Part shown: in pieces, positions 50,705-58,313 of the stretch | How positions within the stretch are numbered: the first letter of the stretch is position 1 | Layout: every line of letters begins with the position of its first letter | Origin: Streptomyces sp. NBC_00236 | GTDB taxonomy: Bacteria > Actinomycetota > Actinomycetes > Streptomycetales > Streptomycetaceae | Assembly (NCBI RefSeq): GCF_036195045.1 | Contig: NZ_CP108100.1 | Span: forward strand, 4,030,001-4,094,000 | DNA: 64,000 nucleotides | Direction of reading: 5' to 3' | Program-made: the position numbers and the translations under genes | Notes under the pieces: generated by a model | Seen by the model: the letters and a program-made list of their open reading frames with translations, nothing else | Told to the model about the DNA's origin: nothing | The model's database searches: none

Positions 50705-50761
50705 TCTTGACGCTCCGTCAGGTCGGGCTACGGGCACAGCGGTTCGCGGGAGGCCAGGACA

Positions 50762-51943
50762 GTGGACTTCACCTTCACCGAGGAACAACAGGCAGCCACC
50801 GAGGCAGCGCGGGCGGTCTTCTCGGGCGTCGCCCCCGATGCGGTTCCCAGCCCCGCCCTCGTCCCGGGAGCGGTCGCCGAGGACATCGACCGTCCGCTGT
50901 GGGCCGGGCTCGCCGCGGGCGACCTGCTGAGCCTGACGCTGGCTCCGGAGCATGGCGGGGCGGGCCTCGACCTGGTCGCGCTCTGCCTGGTGCTGCGTGA
51001 GTCCGCGAAGGTTCTCGCCCGGGTCCCCCTGCTGGAGACGTGCGCGGTCGCGATGGCGGTCCAGCGTTACGGCGACCAGGAACTGGCGGCCGAGTTGCTG
51101 CCCCGGATCGGCCGGGGAGAGCTGGTTCTCACGGTCGGCGCCAACGGCCGCACCGGCCACGACCCGGCCGAACTCGCCGTCACCGCACGCCCGGGCGGCG
51201 ACGAAGAGGGCAGCAGCGGCAGCGGGGGCGGGGGCAACAACGCAAGCACATCCTGGGTACTGGACGGTGTCCAGTCGGCCGTGCCGTGGGCTCAGGCAGC
51301 GGACTGGATCGCGGTGCCCGCCCACGCCGGGGACGGCCTCGCCGTGCTGGCCCTGATCCGCCGCGACGACGACGGTGTCACCCTCGCGGAGCAGGTCTCC
51401 ACCAACGGTGAACTCTTCGGCGAGGTACGGCTGGACGCGGTCCGGATCGAGCCCCGCCGGCTGATCGACGCCGCCGATGCCTGGGAGTGGCTGCGCTCCG
51501 TCCTCACCACCGGAACGTGCGCGCTCGCGCTGGGCCTCGGCGAGGCCGTACTGGCCATGACGAGCCAGTACACCGGCAAGCGCGAGCAGTTCGGCTTCCC
51601 CGTCGCGACCTTCCAGGCCGTCGCCGTGCAGGCCGCGGACCGCTACATCGACCTGCGGGCCATGGAGGTGACCCTCTGGCAGGCGGCCTGGCGGATCGCC
51701 GTAGGCGGGGCCGGTGCGCTGCCACCGGCAGGCGATGTCGCGGTGGCGAAGATCTGGGCGTCCGACGGGGTCCGCCGGGTCGTACAGACGGCACAGCACC
51801 TGCACGGCGGCTTCGGCGCGGACACCGACTACCCGCTGCACCGCTTCCACGCCTGGGCGAAGCAGATCGAGCTCTCCCTCGGCCCGGCAGCGGCCCACGA
51901 GGAGGCCCTGGGCGACCTGCTGGCCGCCCACCCCCTCGGCTGA
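50762..51943 (+). CDS. Acyl-CoA dehydrogenase
   Basis: 393 residues from GTG 50762 behind GGAGG. N-terminal helical domain (FTEEQQAATEAARAVF), middle beta domain, and C-terminal domain with TSQYTGKREQFGFPVATFQAVAVQAADRYIDL and HLHGGFGADTDYPLHRFHAW. Several residues usual in general fatty acyl dehydrogenases are replaced, including at the Glu base position. It resembles the small FadE28/FadE-type subunits of steroid catabolism that need an alpha partner. The promoter has the KstR-like box. The Gly/Ser/Asn insert near residues 140-165 is unusual. Confidence 0.85.
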   Translation: MDFTFTEEQQAATEAARAVFSGVAPDAVPSPALVPGAVAEDIDRPLWAGLAAGDLLSLTLAPEHGGAGLDLVALCLVLRESAKVLARVPLLETCAVAMAVQRYGDQELAAELLPRIGRGELVLTVGANGRTGHDPAELAVTARPGGDEEGSSGSGGGGNNASTSWVLDGVQSAVPWAQAADWIAVPAHAGDGLAVLALIRRDDDGVTLAEQVSTNGELFGEVRLDAVRIEPRRLIDAADAWEWLRSVLTTGTCALALGLGEAVLAMTSQYTGKREQFGFPVATFQAVAVQAADRYIDLRAMEVTLWQAAWRIAVGGAGALPPAGDVAVAKIWASDGVRRVVQTAQHLHGGFGADTDYPLHRFHAWAKQIELSLGPAAAHEEALGDLLAAHPLG

Positions 51944-52007
51944 CACCACCGGGGCAGAGCGGACGGACTTCGAAGGCACCCCAAGGCCGGGCAGGGCCCG
52001 CGCGCGA

Positions 52008-52352
52008 TCAGGCGACGAAGGCGGGCGCCCCGTTGTCGGTGACCATCGGGCGTCCCGCACCGTCCCAGGCGAGCATGCCGCCGTCGATGTTCACGGCGTC
52101 AATGCCCTGCTGCACCAGGTACTGGGTGACCTGGGCGGACCGGCCGCCGACCCGGCACATCACGTGCACGCGCCGGCCGTCCTCCACCGCCTCGGTCAGT
52201 TCTCCGAACCGGCCCACGAAGTCGCTCATAGGAATGTGCAGGGCGCCGTCGACATGCCCGGCCGCCCATTCGTCGTCCTCCCGGACGTCCAGCACGAAGC
52301 CGTCCACCGGCACCGCGTTGACGGCGACCGCGGGAAGCGGGGCGAAATTCAT
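52008..52352 (-). CDS. Rhodanese-like domain protein
   Basis: 114 residues, one domain. Catalytic Cys is in VHVMCRVGGRSAQVTQYL, and VLDVREDDEWAAGHVDGALHIPM is the standard family start. It probably transfers sulfane sulfur. It lies 48 bp downstream of the J-domain gene. Confidence 0.9.
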   Translation of the reverse strand: MNFAPLPAVAVNAVPVDGFVLDVREDDEWAAGHVDGALHIPMSDFVGRFGELTEAVEDGRRVHVMCRVGGRSAQVTQYLVQQGIDAVNIDGGMLAWDGAGRPMVTDNGAPAFVA

Positions 52353-52400
52353 GGGTCATGCCTTCTCTCGTTCACATGCGCACCGAAGTCACCGGAAACG

Positions 52401-53456
52401 CTACTGCAGACCTGACAGCTCGGCCTCACGCTGCGAGACCTCACCCAGCAACTGTTCGGCGATCTCCTCCAGCAGGTGATCCGGATCGTCCGGAGCCATT
52501 CGCAGCATGGCGCCGATCGCGCTCTGCTCCAGCTCCTGGGCGAGCACCGTCAGCAGTTCCTTGCGCTGCGTCAGCCAGTTCAGCCGGGCGTACAGCTCAT
52601 CGGCCTCGCTGAGCTCCGCCGGGGCCACCACCGGTCCGGCCGCCCACTCCTGGGCCAGTTCCCTGAGCAGCGCCTCGTCCCCGCGCCCGTAGGCGGCGTT
52701 GACGCGCGTGATGAACTCGTCGCGCCGGGCCCGCTCCTTCTCGTCCTGGGCCAGGTCGGGATGGGCCTTGCGGGCCAGCTCGCGGTACAGCTTGCGTGCC
52801 TCGTCGGTCGGCCGGACCCGCTTCGGCGGCCGGACCGGCTGCTCGGTCAGCATCGCCGCGGCCTCGGGCGACAGACCGTCGGAGTCGATCCAGTCGTGGA
52901 ACAGCTCGTCGACCCCCGGCATGGGCATCACGATCGCCCGTGCGTCCTGCGCCTTGCGCAGATCCTCCGGATCGCCCGACCTGGCGGCCCGGGCTTCCGC
53001 GATCAGTGCGTCGAGCTCGTCCAGCCGTGCGTACATCGGGCCCAGCCGCTGGTGGTGCAGCCGGGAGAAGTTCTCGACCTCGACCCGGAACGTCTCCACC
53101 GCGATCTCGAACTCGATGAGGGCCTGCTCGGCCACCCGCACGGCATGCGCCAACCGCGCCTCGGGACGCGCCTGCTCTCCGCCCACAGCGCCCGCGCCGC
53201 CCGCGCCGCCCGCGCCGCCCGCGCCGCCCGCGGCAGCATCGTCAGTCGTTCCACCGGTCACGTCACCGGTCGCAGCGTCGTCTACGGGCACACCACCGTC
53301 ACCGGGCGCACCGGAATCACGTCCGGTGCCGGGCCCGTCCGTTTGCGCCTCGTCCTGCGCCTCGGCCACAGGGCCGGGCCGCTCGTCCTGCGGGGCGTCG
53401 TCCTGCCGGGCATCGTCGTTCCGGGTGGTCGGCACCCCGGCGGCTTCGTGGGTCAC
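52401..53456 (-). CDS. J-domain-containing protein
   Basis: 351 residues from GTG 53456. The N-terminus (about 1-95) is Asp/Gly/Ala-rich with an AGGAGGAGGAGGAG run. A helical region follows, then the J domain (about 228-275) with the HPD motif in LARKAHPDLAQDEKERARRDEFITRVNAAYGRGD. The C-terminal about 70 residues are helical and acidic. It is a DnaK co-chaperone without Gly/Phe or zinc domains, probably specialised. The operon may include the DUF2252 gene upstream and the rhodanese gene downstream. Confidence 0.85.
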   Translation of the reverse strand: MTHEAAGVPTTRNDDARQDDAPQDERPGPVAEAQDEAQTDGPGTGRDSGAPGDGGVPVDDAATGDVTGGTTDDAAAGGAGGAGGAGGAGAVGGEQARPEARLAHAVRVAEQALIEFEIAVETFRVEVENFSRLHHQRLGPMYARLDELDALIAEARAARSGDPEDLRKAQDARAIVMPMPGVDELFHDWIDSDGLSPEAAAMLTEQPVRPPKRVRPTDEARKLYRELARKAHPDLAQDEKERARRDEFITRVNAAYGRGDEALLRELAQEWAAGPVVAPAELSEADELYARLNWLTQRKELLTVLAQELEQSAIGAMLRMAPDDPDHLLEEIAEQLLGEVSQREAELSGLQ

Positions 53457-53514
53457 CCGTCCAGCGTATGGCCACGGCCGGGGTGCCGAGGACGCACGGT
53501 CGGCGCAGCGGACC

Positions 53515-54966
53515 TCACACCCCGGTTTCGGCGGCTATCCGCCCTGCTCCGACCGCCCGCACCAGGTCCGCGTGGTCCGCCTCGGTACGGTCCGCGTAGG
53601 TCACCGCGAACGCCGCGACCGCCTCGTCCAGCTCGTCGTTCTTCCCGCAGTACCCCGCGATGAGCCGTGGATCGGCGCTGTGCGCATGAGCCCGCGCCAG
53701 CAGCGCACCCGTCATCCGCCCGTAGTCGTCGACCTGGTCGGCCGCCAGCGCCGCAGGGTCCACGCTGCCCTTCCGGTTCCTGAACTGCCGCACCTGGAAC
53801 GGCCGGCCCTCCACGGTCGCCCAGCCCAGCAGGATGTCACTGACGACCTGCATCCGCTTCTGCCCGAGCACCACCCGGCGCCCCTCGTGCGCCACCTCGG
53901 GCACGACGAAGCCCACTGCGGGCAGATAGGGCGCCAGCACCGACGGCCTGGCCTCCTTCACCTGAAGGACCAGGGGCTCGCCCCGGTGGTCCAGCAGCAG
54001 CACCACGTACGACCGGGTGCCCACGCTTCCCGTGCCGACCACCCGGAACGCCACATCGTGGATCGCGTACCGGGCCAGCAACGGCACCCGGTCCTCCGAG
54101 ACGGTGCCCAGATAGTCGCCCAGCCCCGCCGCCACGGCCGCCGCCTCCGCGTCCGGCACCCGGCGCAGCACCGGCGGCGCGTCGACGAACCGGCGTCCGC
54201 CGTCCCCGGAGCCCTCCGTGGACTTCGCGGCGAAGCGGGCGCTGGTGTTGTTGCGCGCCTTCTCCGAAACCCGTTCCAGGGTGCCCAGCAGGTCCTTCGC
54301 GTCCGTGTGCGAGACCAGTTCCTCGTCCGCGATGGCGTTCCACGCGTCGAGCGCGGGCAGCCGCGCCAGCAGCCGCATGGTCCGCCGGTAGGCGCCGACC
54401 GTGTCGTACGCGCCCCTGCGGCAGGTCTCCTCGTCCGCACCGGCCTCGCGGCCCGCGAGCACCAGTGAGGTGGCGAGACGCTTGAGGTCCCACTCCCAGG
54501 GGCCGGCCACGGTCTCGTCGAAGTCGTTCAGGTCGATGACCAGACTGCCCCGGGCGTCGCCGTACAGCCCGAAATTCGCCGCGTGCGCATCGCCGCAGAG
54601 CTGAGCGGCCACCCCGGTGACGGGCGTCCCCACCAGGTCGTGGGCCATCAGGCCCGCCGAACCCCGCAGAAAGGCGAACGGCGTCGCGGCCATCCGTCCC
54701 ACCCGTATCGGTGTGAGACCCGCCACCCGGCCCTGATTCGACTCCTCGACCGCCCGCACCGCGTCGGGCCGCCCGGCCGGCAGCACCAGTGAGGCGTGGG
54801 AGGAGCGGGGCACGCTCCGGCGCAGCGCCTTGCCGGCCTCTCTCGGCGACGGCGGTGCGGTCCGGTCGTCCGGGGCCGCACGGTGGGCGAACCCGGGCAC
54901 GACGGGAATGCGTGAACCGTCCTTCGCGGCCCGCTGTACCGGCAGTGTCGCTTCGATCTCGCTCAT
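53515..54966 (-). CDS. DUF2252 family protein
   Basis: 483 residues. The kinase-like DUF2252 pattern is seen: FLRGSAGLMAHDLVGTPVTG, CGDAHAANFGLYGDARGSLVIDLNDFDETVAGPWEWDLKRLATSLVLAGR, and the HAHSADPRLIAGYCGKNDELDEAVAAFA end. The motif GDAHxxNFG and the D-x-N/D-FDE pair resemble aminoglycoside-kinase-type active sites, suggesting an uncharacterised small-molecule kinase. It is 58 bp upstream of the J-domain gene in the same direction. It is cytosolic, with no signal peptide. Confidence 0.87.
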   Translation of the reverse strand: MSEIEATLPVQRAAKDGSRIPVVPGFAHRAAPDDRTAPPSPREAGKALRRSVPRSSHASLVLPAGRPDAVRAVEESNQGRVAGLTPIRVGRMAATPFAFLRGSAGLMAHDLVGTPVTGVAAQLCGDAHAANFGLYGDARGSLVIDLNDFDETVAGPWEWDLKRLATSLVLAGREAGADEETCRRGAYDTVGAYRRTMRLLARLPALDAWNAIADEELVSHTDAKDLLGTLERVSEKARNNTSARFAAKSTEGSGDGGRRFVDAPPVLRRVPDAEAAAVAAGLGDYLGTVSEDRVPLLARYAIHDVAFRVVGTGSVGTRSYVVLLLDHRGEPLVLQVKEARPSVLAPYLPAVGFVVPEVAHEGRRVVLGQKRMQVVSDILLGWATVEGRPFQVRQFRNRKGSVDPAALAADQVDDYGRMTGALLARAHAHSADPRLIAGYCGKNDELDEAVAAFAVTYADRTEADHADLVRAVGAGRIAAETGV

Positions 54967-55114
54967 GGCGCGCAGCCTCCCCCGACCGCACCCGGCGCCG
55001 CCGTCGGCGTCCGGCGTCCCGGCCCAGCATCAACTGCCGCAGACGGTACCGCTGTCCACTCCCGCCCCGCCCTCGGGCTCCGCGAGCCCGGCCCGATCCA
55101 GACGAAGACAGTCC

Positions 55115-55462
55115 CTAGCAGCCGCCGAGGTCGTCCTTCAGATGGGTTTCGGCCCAGCTCCCCAGTTCCTTGAGGGCGGGCTCCATCGCGGCACCGGCCT
55201 GCGTCAGGCGGTACGACACCCGCAGCGGCGGCCCCTCGTCGACCTCGCGGACCACCAGCCCCGCCGCCCCGAGCTCGGTGAGCCGGTCCGAGAGCATGCG
55301 CTCGCTGATGCCCGGAATGGCCCGCCGCAGATCGGCGAAGTGCACCGGCTGCTGCATCAGCACGGAGACGATCGGCCCGGTCCAGCGCTTACCGAACAGC
55401 TCGAAAACGCGGCTGATGCCCACGTCCACCCGCCTGCACGCCTGCTCGCTGTGATCCGCCAT
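55115..55462 (-). CDS. HxlR family transcriptional regulator
   Basis: 115 residues. Winged-helix features GKRWTGPIVSVLMQQPVHFADLRRAIPGISERMLSDRLTELGAAGLVVREV and an N-terminal Cys9 (EQACRRV), often the redox or quinone-sensing residue in HxlR/YodB proteins. It is divergent from the azoreductase at 55586. This arrangement matches YodB-AzoR-type quinone-responsive repression. Confidence 0.9.
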   Translation of the reverse strand: MADHSEQACRRVDVGISRVFELFGKRWTGPIVSVLMQQPVHFADLRRAIPGISERMLSDRLTELGAAGLVVREVDEGPPLRVSYRLTQAGAAMEPALKELGSWAETHLKDDLGGC

Positions 55463-55492
55463 ACGTCCAGAGTACTGCGTGGACGTGAGGGA

Positions 55493-55507
55493 CTTACTAT
55501 TCGTAAG
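55493..55507. promoter_or_regulatory. Palindrome between HxlR and azoreductase genes
   Basis: CTTAC-TATTC-GTAAG, a perfect 5-5-5 inverted repeat, in an AT-rich stretch of the divergent promoter. It is a likely HxlR operator. GTACGTAC at 55526-55533 is a weaker second candidate. Confidence 0.6.
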
Positions 55508-55585
55508 CCACTATGTTATTACTAGGTACGTACGAAATATTGGACCGCTCACCGGCCCTCCCCTCACCGACTTACGGAGACCCTC

Positions 55586-56197
55586 ATGGCCACCCTCCTG
55601 CACCTCGATTCCGCCGTCTTCCCCGAGGGCTCCGCCTCTCGCGAGGTCACCGCCGCCTTCGTGCAGACCTGGCTCGAGCAGCACCCCGACGGGAAGGTCG
55701 TCTACCGCGACCTCGCGGCCGAGCCCCTGCCGCACCTGGACGCCGAGGCCGCCGCAGCCGGTGCCGCACACCCTCTGCGGGGCGAACTCGCCGCGGAGCT
55801 CTCCGCCGCGGACGCGGTCCTGATCGGCGCCCCGATGTACAACTTCACGATTCCGTCGACGCTCAAGGCATGGCTCGACCACGTGATCATCGTCGGCCAC
55901 AACGCCGGCCCCGACAGCCCGGTGGCCGGCACTCCGATCACCGTCGTCGCCAGCCGTGGCGGCTCGTACGCCGCGGGCACCCCGCGCGAGGACGCCGAAT
56001 TCGTGCAGAACTATCTCGCGACGCTGCTGACGTCCATGTTCGCCGCCGAGGTCGACTTCATCGTGCCGGAGCTCACCCTGGCCCACAGCAATCCGCAGAT
56101 GGCCGAGCTCATCCCGCTCGCCGACGCCTCCCGCACCAAGGCACTCACCGACGCCTCCGAGAAGGCCAAGGCCCTCGCCTCCCGCCTCGCCGCCTGA
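55586..56197 (+). CDS. azoR: FMN-dependent NADH-azoreductase (AzoR-like)
   Basis: 203 residues. Flavodoxin-like fold with MYNFTIPSTLKAWLDHVIIVG (the FMN-binding PxYNFxxPxxLKxWiD signature) and SRGGSYAAGTP. It reduces azo bonds and quinones by two electrons with NADH. It is probably induced by quinones through the divergent HxlR regulator. Terminator and parS 3 follow. Confidence 0.92.
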   Translation: MATLLHLDSAVFPEGSASREVTAAFVQTWLEQHPDGKVVYRDLAAEPLPHLDAEAAAAGAAHPLRGELAAELSAADAVLIGAPMYNFTIPSTLKAWLDHVIIVGHNAGPDSPVAGTPITVVASRGGSYAAGTPREDAEFVQNYLATLLTSMFAAEVDFIVPELTLAHSNPQMAELIPLADASRTKALTDASEKAKALASRLAA

Positions 56198-56210
56198 GCA
56201 GGGCGCGACA

Positions 56211-56252
56211 GCAGGGAGGGGCCGGGGTCCACAGACCCCGGCCCCTCCCTGC
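56211..56252 (+). terminator. Terminator of the azoreductase gene
   Basis: An 18-bp perfect stem (56211-56228 with 56235-56252; core AGGGAGGGGCCGGGGT) and a 6-nt loop lie 14 bp after the stop codon. Confidence 0.88.
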
Positions 56253-56261
56253 GAATCGGAC

Positions 56262-56275
56262 GTTTCACGTGAAAC
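56262..56275. other. parS: parS site 3
   Basis: GTTTCACGTGAAAC exactly, between the azoreductase terminator and the tRNA-Leu terminator. It lies in non-coding sequence. Confidence 0.9.
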
Positions 56276-56376
56276 CAAACACCCGGAACCTCTGCCCGAG
56301 CCGGCCCGGAACCCCTGACCGGACCAGAACCGGACAAGCACCGCCCCAGCACCGGACAAGTCCGGGCCAGAACCGA

Positions 56377-56411
56377 AGAAGCCCCACAGGTCAATGACCT
56401 GTGGGGCTTCT
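56377..56411 (-). terminator. Terminator of the tRNA-Leu gene
   Basis: A 16-bp perfect stem (56377-56392 with 56396-56411; core GAAGCCCCACAGGTC) and a 3-nt loop, just downstream of the minus-strand tRNA 3' end. Confidence 0.85.
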
Positions 56412-56417
56412 CTCTTG

Positions 56418-56500
56418 TGCGCGAGGGGGGATTTGAACCCCCACGTCCCTAAGGACACTGGCACCTGAAGCCAGCGCGTCTGCCGTTCCGCCACTCGCGC
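56418..56500 (-). tRNA. tRNA-Leu (anticodon CAG)
   Basis: On the minus strand the acceptor arms GCGCGAG and CTCGCGC pair. The anticodon stem-loop CTGGC-TTCAGGT-GCCAG gives anticodon CAG (complement of 56465-56467). The T-arm GGGGGTTCAAATCCCCC has the TTCAAAT loop. The variable arm is long, as usual for tRNA-Leu. The discriminator A is at 56418 and the 3' CCA is not encoded. It reads CUG, the commonest Leu codon in this GC-rich genome, and is separate from the bldA UUA tRNA. Confidence 0.95.
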
Positions 56501-56815
56501 ATGAGTGGTGTTTCCAGACTCTCGCTTGTTGCTGCGAGCGCCTGGCGACAAACGGAAGATTAGCACGCTGGACAGGGTGGATTCACATCCGTTTGTTTCG
56601 CCGAACGTCCCGAGGGAACCGGGAACCCGGAGCCGCCGCCCCCCACTCCTCCTGAGTGCACCCAAGGTGCGGGACACTGTCAGGAGACCGCCTCTACGAT
56701 CCGTGTGAGGGGGGACACTCCTCCACAGTGCAGACAAGGGGAACCAGCCGATTTCCCTACGCGTGGATACGATCAGTAAGCAGTACAGGGACGACGACAC
56801 CGGAGGAGGTGCCCC
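56501..56815. other. 315-bp non-coding region between tRNA-Leu and fhaA
   Basis: No gene is visible. The region contains the tRNA promoter on its left and the fhaA promoter on its right, ending with CCGGAGGAGGTGCC, a strong ribosome binding site. GGGAAC occurs near 56617 and 56745 but without a clear matching -10, so no promoter is claimed. Confidence 0.6.
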
Positions 56816-57703
56816 ATGGGAGTCATGAAGCGTTTCGAGCAGCGTCTCGAAGGTCTGGTCAACGGCACCTTCGCCAAGGTCTTCAAGTCCGAGGTCCAGC
56901 CGGTCGAGATCGCCGGCGCCCTCCAGCGGGAATGCGACAACAACGCCACCATCTGGAACCGCGAGCGGACCGTCGTCCCCAACGACTTCATCGTCGAACT
57001 CAGCGCCCCCGACTACGAGCGTCTCAGCCCGTACTCCGGCCAGCTGGGCGACGAGCTCTCCGGGCTGGTCAGGGACTACGCCAAGCAGCAGCGGTACACC
57101 TTCATGGGCCCCATCAAGGTCCACCTGGAGAAGGCGGACGACCTCGACACCGGTCTCTACCGGGTACGCAGCCGCACCTTGGCGTCGAGTTCGTCACAGC
57201 AGGAGCAGCCCGGCCAGCAGGCGTTCCCGAACCACCCCGGGCAGCAGGCCGCACCGCCCGCCCGCCCCGGCCCCGGGCGTCCCCAGACACCCGGCGGTTA
57301 CGGCTACCCGCCCACCTCCGCACCGCCCATGCCCGCGGCCCCGCCGCCGGGCGCCAGGCACGGCGGAGCACCGGGTCCCGACCGGCGCCCGCCGGCCACC
57401 CCCAGCCCCCTGCCGAACACGCAGGTGCGACGCTGGATCGAGATCAACGGCACCCGCCATCAGATCTCCCGTCCGACGCTGGTGATGGGCCGCAGCACCG
57501 ACGCCGACGTACGGATCGACGACCCCGGCGTATCCCGCCGGCACTGTGAGATTCGGACCGGAACGCCCTCGACGATCCAGGATCTCGGGTCTACCAACGG
57601 CATCGTGGTAGACGGGCAGCACACAACCCGCGCTACGCTCCGCGACGGCTCGCGGATCGTCGTGGGCAGCACCACCATCGTTTACCGGCAAGCCGAAGGG
57701 TGA
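56816..57703 (+). CDS. fhaA: FhaA-like DUF3662 and FHA domain protein
   Basis: 295 residues. The N-terminal DUF3662 domain (about 1-125, MKRFEQRLEGLVNGTFAKVFKSEVQPVEIAGALQRE) precedes a Pro/Gln/Gly-rich linker (about 130-200) and a C-terminal FHA domain with LVMGRSTDADVRIDDPGVSRRHCEIR and DLGSTNG, the phosphothreonine-binding residues Arg, Ser and His. In mycobacteria FhaA binds phosphorylated MviN and PbpA partners to regulate wall synthesis. It begins the cell-wall signalling cluster, 11 bp before fhaB. ATG 56816 is chosen for its GGAGGAGG site; ATG 56825 is possible. Confidence 0.93.
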   Translation: MGVMKRFEQRLEGLVNGTFAKVFKSEVQPVEIAGALQRECDNNATIWNRERTVVPNDFIVELSAPDYERLSPYSGQLGDELSGLVRDYAKQQRYTFMGPIKVHLEKADDLDTGLYRVRSRTLASSSSQQEQPGQQAFPNHPGQQAAPPARPGPGRPQTPGGYGYPPTSAPPMPAAPPPGARHGGAPGPDRRPPATPSPLPNTQVRRWIEINGTRHQISRPTLVMGRSTDADVRIDDPGVSRRHCEIRTGTPSTIQDLGSTNGIVVDGQHTTRATLRDGSRIVVGSTTIVYRQAEG

Positions 57704-57713
57704 AGCGGGGGCA

Positions 57714-58229
57714 ATGTCAGAGCTGACCCTTACGGTCATGCGGCTAGGATTCCTGGCTGTTCTGTGGCTGTTCGTGATCGTGGCCGTCCAGGTCATTCGA
57801 AGTGACCTGTTCGGAACGCGCGTCACGCAGCGCGGCTCACGCCGCACTGCTACCGACGCGCGGCCTCCACAGGCACGCCAGACCGCTGCGGCACCGCCGC
57901 AGCAACGCCAGCAGCCCGGCCGCCAGCGCCGGGGGGCACCGACCAAGCTGGTCGTGTCCGAAGGGACGCTCACCGGCACCACGGTGGCGCTCCAGGGCCA
58001 GACCATCACGCTGGGCCGGGCCCATGATTCAACGATCGTGCTGGACGACGACTACGCGTCCAGCAGGCATGCCAGGATCTACCCCGACCGTGACGGCCAG
58101 TGGATCGTCGAGGATCTCGGGTCCACCAACGGCACGTATCTGGACCGGACCCGTCTCACCACCCCGACGCCTGTTCCGCTGGGCGCGCCGATCCGGATCG
58201 GCAAGACCGTCATCGAGCTGCGGAAGTAG
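57714..58229 (+). CDS. fhaB: FhaB-like membrane FHA protein
   Basis: 171 residues. An N-terminal transmembrane helix (LGFLAVLWLFVIVAVQVIRSDLFG) precedes a basic Arg/Gln linker and an FHA domain (LGRAHDSTIVLDDDYASSRHARIYPD, DLGSTNGTYLD). FhaB/FipA-type proteins recruit phosphorylated division or elongation proteins to the membrane. It is the second gene of the cluster, and its stop is 84 bp before the PP2C start. Confidence 0.93.
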   Translation: MSELTLTVMRLGFLAVLWLFVIVAVQVIRSDLFGTRVTQRGSRRTATDARPPQARQTAAAPPQQRQQPGRQRRGAPTKLVVSEGTLTGTTVALQGQTITLGRAHDSTIVLDDDYASSRHARIYPDRDGQWIVEDLGSTNGTYLDRTRLTTPTPVPLGAPIRIGKTVIELRK

Positions 58230-58313
58230 TACGACAATGAGCGAGCGGAGCGAGCGAGCCGCGGCGGCCCGGGCAACGGACCCGGCCAGGCTCCCGACCG
58301 GAGGGTGGGCAGT

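Noticed and set aside
56740..56770. SigE-type promoter (GGAAC) before fhaA
   Set aside because: No matching -10 box at the proper distance.
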